In this document: positions 58,228 to 64,000 of the stretch, one piece after another
How positions within the stretch are numbered: the first letter of the stretch is position 1
Layout: the number at the start of each line of letters is the position of its first letter
Source of the DNA: Andrena cerasifolii
Lineage: Eukaryota; Arthropoda; Insecta; Hymenoptera; Andrenidae
Direction: 5' to 3'
NCBI RefSeq assembly: GCF_050908995.1
Contig: NC_135132.1
Span: 124,001-188,000, forward strand
DNA length: 64,000 nt
Made by a program: the position numbers and the translations under genes
Notes under the pieces: generated by a model
Told to the model about the DNA's origin: nothing
Databases searched by the model: none
What the model saw: only the letters and a program-made list of their open reading frames with translations

Positions 58228-60002
58228 AAAACCGATATTGAATAACCGATATTGAAAAACCGATATTGAAACCGATATTAGAACCGATATTGAAAAACCG
58301 ATATTGAAAAACAAATATTGAAAAACTGATATCGAAAAACTGATATTGCAAAACCGATGTTGAAAAACCGATATTGAAAAACCGATATTGAAAAACCGAT
58401 ATTGAAAAACAAATATTGAAAAACTGATATCGAAAAACTGATATTGAAAAACCGATATTGAAAAACCGATATTGAAACCGATATTGAAAAACCGATATTC
58501 AAAAACCGATATTCAAAAACTAATATTGCAAAACCGATATTGAAAAACCGATATTGAAAAACCGATATTGAAACCGATATTAGAACCGATATTGAAAAAC
58601 CGATATTGAAAAACAAATATTGAAGAACTGATATCGAAAAACTGATATTGAAAAACCGATATTCAAAAACCGATATTGAAACCGATATTAGAACCGATAT
58701 TCAAAAACCGATATTGGAGAACAAATATTGAAAAACCGATATTGAAAACCAATATTCAATAACTTATATCGAAAAACTGATATTGCAAAACCGATATTGA
58801 AAAACCGATATTGAAAAACCGATATTGAAACCGATATTAGAACCGATATTGAAAAACCGATATTGAAAAACAAATATTGAAAAACTGATATCGAAAAACT
58901 GATATTTGAAAACCGATATTGAAAACCAATATTCAAAAACTTATATCGAAAAACTGATATTGCAAAACCGATATTGAAAAACCGATATTGAAAAACCGAT
59001 ATTGAAACCGATATTAGAACCGATATTGAAAAACCGATAATGAAAAACAAATATTGAAAAACTGATATCGAAAAACTGATATTGCAAAACCGATATTGAA
59101 AAACCGATATTGAAAAACCGATATTGAAACCGGTATTAGAACCGATATTGAAACCGATAATGAAACCGATATTGAGAAACCGATATTGAAACCGATATTG
59201 AAAAACCGATATAGAATAACCGATATTGAAGAACCGATATTGAAAAACTGATATTGAAAAACTGATATTGCAAAACCGATATTGAAAAACCGATATTGAA
59301 AAACGGATATTGAAAAACCGATATTGAAACCGATATTGAAAAACGGATATTGAAAAACCGATATTGAAAAACCGATATTGCAAAACCGATATTCAAAAAC
59401 CGATATTGAAACCGATATTAGAACCGATATTCAAAAACCGATATTGGAGAACAAATATTGAAAAACCGATATTGAAAATCAATATTCAATAACTTATATC
59501 GAAAAACTGATATTGCAAAACCGATATTGAAAAACCGATATTGAAAAACCGATATTGAAACCGATATTAGAACCGATATTGAAAAACCGATATTGAAAAA
59601 CAAATATTGAAAAACTGATATCGAAAAACTGATATTTGAAAACCGATATTGAAAAACAAATATTAAAAAACTGATATTGAAAAACTGATATTGCAAAACC
59701 GATATTGAAAAAACGATATTGCAAAACCGATATTCAAAAACCGATATTGAAACCGATATTGAAACCGATATTGAAAAAGTGATATTGAAAAACCGATATT
59801 GAAAAACCGATATTGCAAAACCGATATTGAAACCGATATTGCAAAACGGATATTGCAAAACCGATATTCAAAAACCGATATTGAAACCGATATTGAAAAA
59901 CCGATATTGAAACCGATATTAGAACCGATATTGAAAAACCGATATTGAAAAACCGATATTGAAAAACAAATATTGAAAAACTGATATCGAAAAACTGATA
60001 TT
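58228..60002 (+). repeat. 1.77-kb block, copy of 55,851-57,625
   Basis: Second copy of the 2,377-bp-offset duplication. About 600 bp of other domain C sequence (57,626-58,227) separates the copies, and it is itself related to 55,273-55,548 at offset 2,679. Confidence 0.85.
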
Positions 60003-60294
60003 GAAAAACCGATATTGAAAAACCGATATTGAAACCGATATTGAAAAACCGATATTCAAAAACCGATATTCAAAAACTAATATTGCAAAACCGATATTGA
60101 AAAACCGATATTGAAAAACCGATATTGAAACCGATATTAGAACCGATATTGAAAAACCGATATTGAAAAACAAATATTGAAGAACTGATATCGAAAAACT
60201 GATATTGAAAAACCGATATTGAAAAAGCGATATTGAAAAACCAATATTCAAAAACTTATATCGAAAAACTGATATTGCAAAACCGATATTGCAA

Positions 60295-61073
60295 AACCGA
60301 TATTGAAAATCCGATATTGAAACCGATATTAGAACCGATATTGAAACCGATAATGAAACCGATATTGAGAAACCGATATTGAAACCGATATTGAAAAACC
60401 GATATAGAATAACCGATATTGAAGAACCGATATTGGAGAACAAATATTGAAAAACCGATATTGAAAACCAATATTCAATAACTTATATCGAAAAACTGAT
60501 ATTGCAAAACCGATATTGAAAAACCGATATTGAAAAACCGATATTGAAACCGATATTAGAACCGATATTGAAAAACCGATATTGAAAAACAAATATTGAA
60601 AAACTGATATCGAAAAACTGATATTTGAAAACCGATATTGAAAAACAAATATTAAAAAACTGATATTGAAAAACTGATATTGCAAAACCGATATTGCAAA
60701 ACCGATATTCAAAAACCGATATTGAAACCGATATTGAAACCGATATTGAAAAACTGATATTGAAAAACCGATATTGAAAAACCGATATTGCAAAACCGAT
60801 ATTGAAACCGATATTGCAAAACGGATATTGCAAAACCGATATTCAAAAACCGATATTGAAACCGATATTGAAAAACTGATATTGAAAAACCGATATTGAA
60901 AAACCGATATTGCAAAACCGATATTGAAACCGATATTGAGAAACCGATATTGAAAAACCGATATTGAATAACCGATATTGAAACCGATATTAGAACCGAT
61001 ATTCAAAAACCGATATTGAAAAACCGATATTGAAAAACAAATATTGAAAAACAGATATCGAAAAACTGATATT
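60295..61073 (+). repeat. 0.78-kb block, copy of 61,471-62,249
   Basis: Offset 1,176. Both copies begin with the rare GAAAATCCGATATT (60,305 and 61,481) and carry GATAAT, GATATA with GAATAACC, and GAAGAACCGATATTGGAGAA in the same order. They part where this copy reads GAAAACCAATATT and the partner reads GCAAAACC. Confidence 0.85.
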
Positions 61074-61470
61074 GAAAACCAATATTCAATAACTTATATC
61101 GAAAAACTGATATTGCAAAACCGATATTGAAAAACCGATATTGAAAAACCGATATTGAAACCGATATTAGAACCGATATTGAAAAACCGATATTGAAAAA
61201 CAAATATTGAAAAACTGATATCGAAAAACTGATATTTGAAAACCGATATTGAAAAACAAATATTAAAAAACTGATATTGCAAAACCGATATTGAAACCGA
61301 TATTGAAAAACCGATATTGAAACCGATATTAGAACCGATATTGAAAAACCGATATTGAAAAACCGATATTGAAAAACAAATATTGAAAAACTGATATTGA
61401 AACCGATATTGCAAAACGGATATTGAAAAACCGATATTGAAAAACCGATATTGAAAAACCGATATTGAAA

Positions 61471-62249
61471 AACCGATATTGAAAATCCGATATTGAAACC
61501 GATATTAGAACCGATATTGAAACCGATAATGAAACCGATATTGAGAAACCGATATTGAAACCGATATTGAAAAACCGATATAGAATAACCGATATTGAAG
61601 AACCGATATTGGAGAACAAATATTGAAAAACCGATATTGAAAACCAATATTCAATAACTTATATCGAAAAACTGATATTGCAAAACCGATATTGAAAAAC
61701 CGATATTGAAAAACCGATATTGAAACCGATATTAGAACCGATATTGAAAAACCGATATTGAAAAACAAATATTGAAAAACTGATATCGAAAAACTGATAT
61801 TTGAAAACCGATATTGAAAAACAAATATTAAAAAACTGATATTGAAAAACTGATATTGCAAAACCGATATTGCAAAACCGATATTCAAAAACCGATATTG
61901 AAACCGATATTGAAACCGATATTGAAAAACTGATATTGAAAAACCGATATTGAAAAACCGATATTGCAAAACCGATATTGAAACCGATATTGCAAAACGG
62001 ATATTGCAAAACCGATATTCAAAAACCGATATTGAAACCGATATTGAAAAACTGATATTGAAAAACCGATATTGAAAAACCGATATTGCAAAACCGATAT
62101 TGAAACCGATATTGAGAAACCGATATTGAAAAACCGATATTGAATAACCGATATTGAAACCGATATTAGAACCGATATTCAAAAACCGATATTGAAAAAC
62201 CGATATTGAAAAACAAATATTGAAAAACAGATATCGAAAAACTGATATT
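61471..62249 (+). repeat. 0.78-kb block, copy of 60,295-61,073
   Basis: Second copy of the 1,176-bp-offset duplication. It is followed to the right edge by mixed domain C units, including another GAAAATCCGATATT near 62,985 and a final AGAACC pair near 63,930. No unique sequence follows. Confidence 0.85.
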
Positions 62250-64000
62250 GCAAAACCGATATTGAAACCGATATTGAAAAACCGATATTGAAACCGATAT
62301 TAGAACCGATATTGAAAAACCGATATTGAAAAACCGATATTGAAAAACAAATATTGAAAAACTGATATCGAAAAACTGATATTGCAAAACCGATATTGAA
62401 AAACCGATATTGAAAAACCGATATTGAAAAACCGATATTGAAAAACAAATATTGAAAAACTGATATCGAAAAACTGATATTGAAAAACCGATATTGAAAA
62501 ACCGATATTGAAACCGATATTGAAAAACCGATATTCAAAAACCGATATTCAAAAACTAATATTGCAAAACCGATATTGAAAAACCGATATTGAAAAACAG
62601 ATATTGAAACCGATATTAGAACCGATATTGAAAAACCGATATTGAAAAACAAATATTGAAGAACTGATATCGAAAAACTGATATTGAAAAACCGATATTG
62701 AAAAAGCGATATTGAAAAACCAATATTCAAAAACTTATATCGAAAAACTGATATTGCAAAACCGATATTGCAAAACCGATATTGAAAAACCGATATTGAA
62801 ACCGATATTAGAACCGATATTGAAACCGATAATGAAACCGATATTGAGAAACCGATATTGAAACCGATATTGAAAAACCGATATAGAATAACCGATATTG
62901 AAGAACCGATATTGAAAAACTGATATTGAAAAACTGATATTGCAAAACCGATATTGAAAAACCGATATTGAAAAACCGATATTGAAAATCCGATATTGAA
63001 ACCGATATTAGAACCGATATTGAAAAACCGATATTGAAAAACAAATATTGAAAAACTGATATCGAAAAACTGATATTGCAAAACCGATATTGAAAAACCG
63101 ATATTGAAAAACCGATATTGAAAAACCGATATTGAAAAACAAATATTGAAAAACTGATATCGAAAAACTGATATTGCAAAACCGATATTGAAAAACCGAT
63201 ATTGAATCCGATATTAGAACCCATATTCAAAAACCGATATTGGAGAACAAATATTGAAAAACCGATATTGAAAACCAATATTCAATAACTTATATCGAAA
63301 AACTGATATTGCAAAACCGATATTGAAAAACCGATATTGAAAAACCGATATTGAAACCGATATTACAACCGATATTGAAAAACCGATATTGAAACCGATA
63401 TTGCAAAACGGATATTGAAAAACCGATATTGAAAAACCGATATTGCAAAACCGATATTCAAAAACCGATATTGAAACCGATATTGAAACCGATATTGAAA
63501 AACCGATATTGAAAAACCGATATTGAAAAACCGATATTGCAAAACCGATATTGAAACCGATATTGCAAAACGGATATTGAAAAACCGATATTGAAAAACC
63601 GATATTGCAAAACCGATATTCAAAAACCGATATTGAAACCGATATTGAAACCGATATTGAAAAACCGATATTGAATAACCGATATTGAAAAACCGATATT
63701 GAAAAACTGATATTGAAAAACTGATATTGCAAAACCGATATTGAAAAACCGATATTGAAAAACCGATATTGAAAAACCGATATTGAAAAACCGATATTGA
63801 AAAACCGATATTGCAAAACCGATATTGAAACCGATATTGCAAAACGGATATTGAAAAACCGATATTGAAAAACCGATATTGAAAAACCGATATTGAAAAA
63901 CTGATATTGAAAAACCGATAGTGAAACCGATATTAGAACCGATATTCAAAAACCGATATTGAAAAACTGATATTGAAAAACAAATATTGAAAAACTGATA

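Larger units (their letters stand above)
1..64000 (+). repeat. Satellite DNA array, 14/12-bp AT-rich monomer
   Basis: The whole window is a head-to-tail array of GAAAAACCGATATT and its variants. Nearly every unit is a short A-rich spacer followed by an 8-base core (CCGATATT, CTGATATT, CTGATATC, CAAATATT, CCTATATC or CTTATATC). Most units are 14 bp. The 12-bp forms lack two spacer A residues, and GTTCTAAACCGATATT is 16 bp. Units keep one orientation throughout, since I never see the inverted core AATATCGG on the plus strand. No stretch of unique sequence of even 50 bases interrupts the array, and both ends of the window lie inside it. Such length and purity is typical of eukaryotic heterochromatic satellites. 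The family is not one I recognise by name, and function (centromeric or otherwise) cannot be read from sequence alone. Confidence 0.98.
42405..64000 (+). repeat. Array domain C (CCAATATT / CTAATATT / GATAAT-rich)
   Basis: GTTCTAAA and GTAAAGC units are absent and GAATCC units are rare. The common diagnostic variants are GAAAACCAATATT (13 bp), CAAAAACTAATATT, GAAAAAGCGATATT, GCAAAACGGATATT, GAAACCGATAAT, GATATA followed by GAATAACC, and TGAAAACCGATATT after a CTGATATT. Runs of 12-bp GAAACCGATATT are more frequent than in A and B. The domain runs off the right edge of the window, still inside the array. Confidence 0.8.

Noticed and set aside
1..64000. CRISPR array
   Set aside because: The repeats are directly abutting 12-16-bp units with no unique spacers, and no cas-like gene is present.
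1..64000. Replication iterons or a plasmid origin
   Set aside because: Iterons come in a handful of copies of about 17-22 bp beside a rep gene. Here there are thousands of shorter units and no gene.
1..64000. Telomeric repeat
   Set aside because: The unit lacks the G-rich strand asymmetry of telomeres and is not a TTAGGG-like or TTAGG-like sequence.
1..64000. CENP-B box as proof of a centromere
   Set aside because: I looked for the TTCG-N4-A-N2-CGGG pattern around the few CCCG/CGGG occurrences (for example GAAAACCCG near 30,765) and it does not fit. A centromeric role is neither shown nor excluded.
1..64000. TATA boxes or AT-rich promoters in GATATT / TATATC cores
   Set aside because: These motifs occur in every unit and have no associated start or gene, so they carry no positional information.
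1..64000. A novel defence, biosynthetic or other multi-gene system
   Set aside because: There is no credible coding sequence in the window. The only biology supported is satellite array structure and its evolution.

Overview
All 64,000 bases are one uninterrupted satellite DNA array. The unit is a short AT-rich monomer, GAAAAACCGATATT (14 bp, 4 G+C of 14), mixed with 12-bp forms (GAAACCGATATT, GAATCCGATATT, AGAACCGATATT), a 16-bp form (GTTCTAAACCGATATT) and a few 13-bp forms. There are roughly 4,500 to 5,000 units, all in one orientation. I found no unique sequence, gene, RNA gene, transposon, CRISPR array, promoter or terminator. The first and last bases are both inside the array, so neither edge of the satellite is visible.

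This much head-to-tail satellite with nested duplications suggests nuclear heterochromatin of a eukaryote (pericentromeric, centromeric, subtelomeric or sex-chromosome). That is inference from architecture. I do not recognise the monomer as a named satellite and cannot name a taxon.

Layout. Domain A (about 1-27,400) is rich in GGAGAACAAATATT, GTAAAGCAAATATT and GTTCTAAA units. It contains two tandem superunits of about 4.7 and 4.3 kb (9,165-18,130) and a very clean 2,411-bp tandem duplication (19,368-24,189). Domain B (about 27,400-40,770) shares those units and adds private ones. It contains a 2.53/2.72-kb tandem duplication (33,570-38,822) and a block copied about 7.0-7.2 kb away. A transition (40,770-42,405) has simpler local repeats. 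In domain C (42,405-64,000) the GTTCTAAA and GTAAAGC units are gone and new variants dominate (GAAAACCAATATT, CAAAAACTAATATT, GAAAAAGCGATATT, GCAAAACGGATATT, GATAAT). It contains two tandem superunits of about 5.5 and 4.8 kb (42,405-52,770) and duplications with offsets of 2,377 and 1,176 bp.

The many long open frames, nearly all on the minus strand, are by-products of the repeat. The reverse complement of the monomer has no stop codon in any frame, so they should not be annotated as genes. The informative content is the hierarchy (monomer, ordered multimers, kilobase superunits), the variant units that act as lineage markers, and the CpG-decay-like substitutions. Block boundaries were read by eye from matching rare variants and are good to about 10-40 bp.
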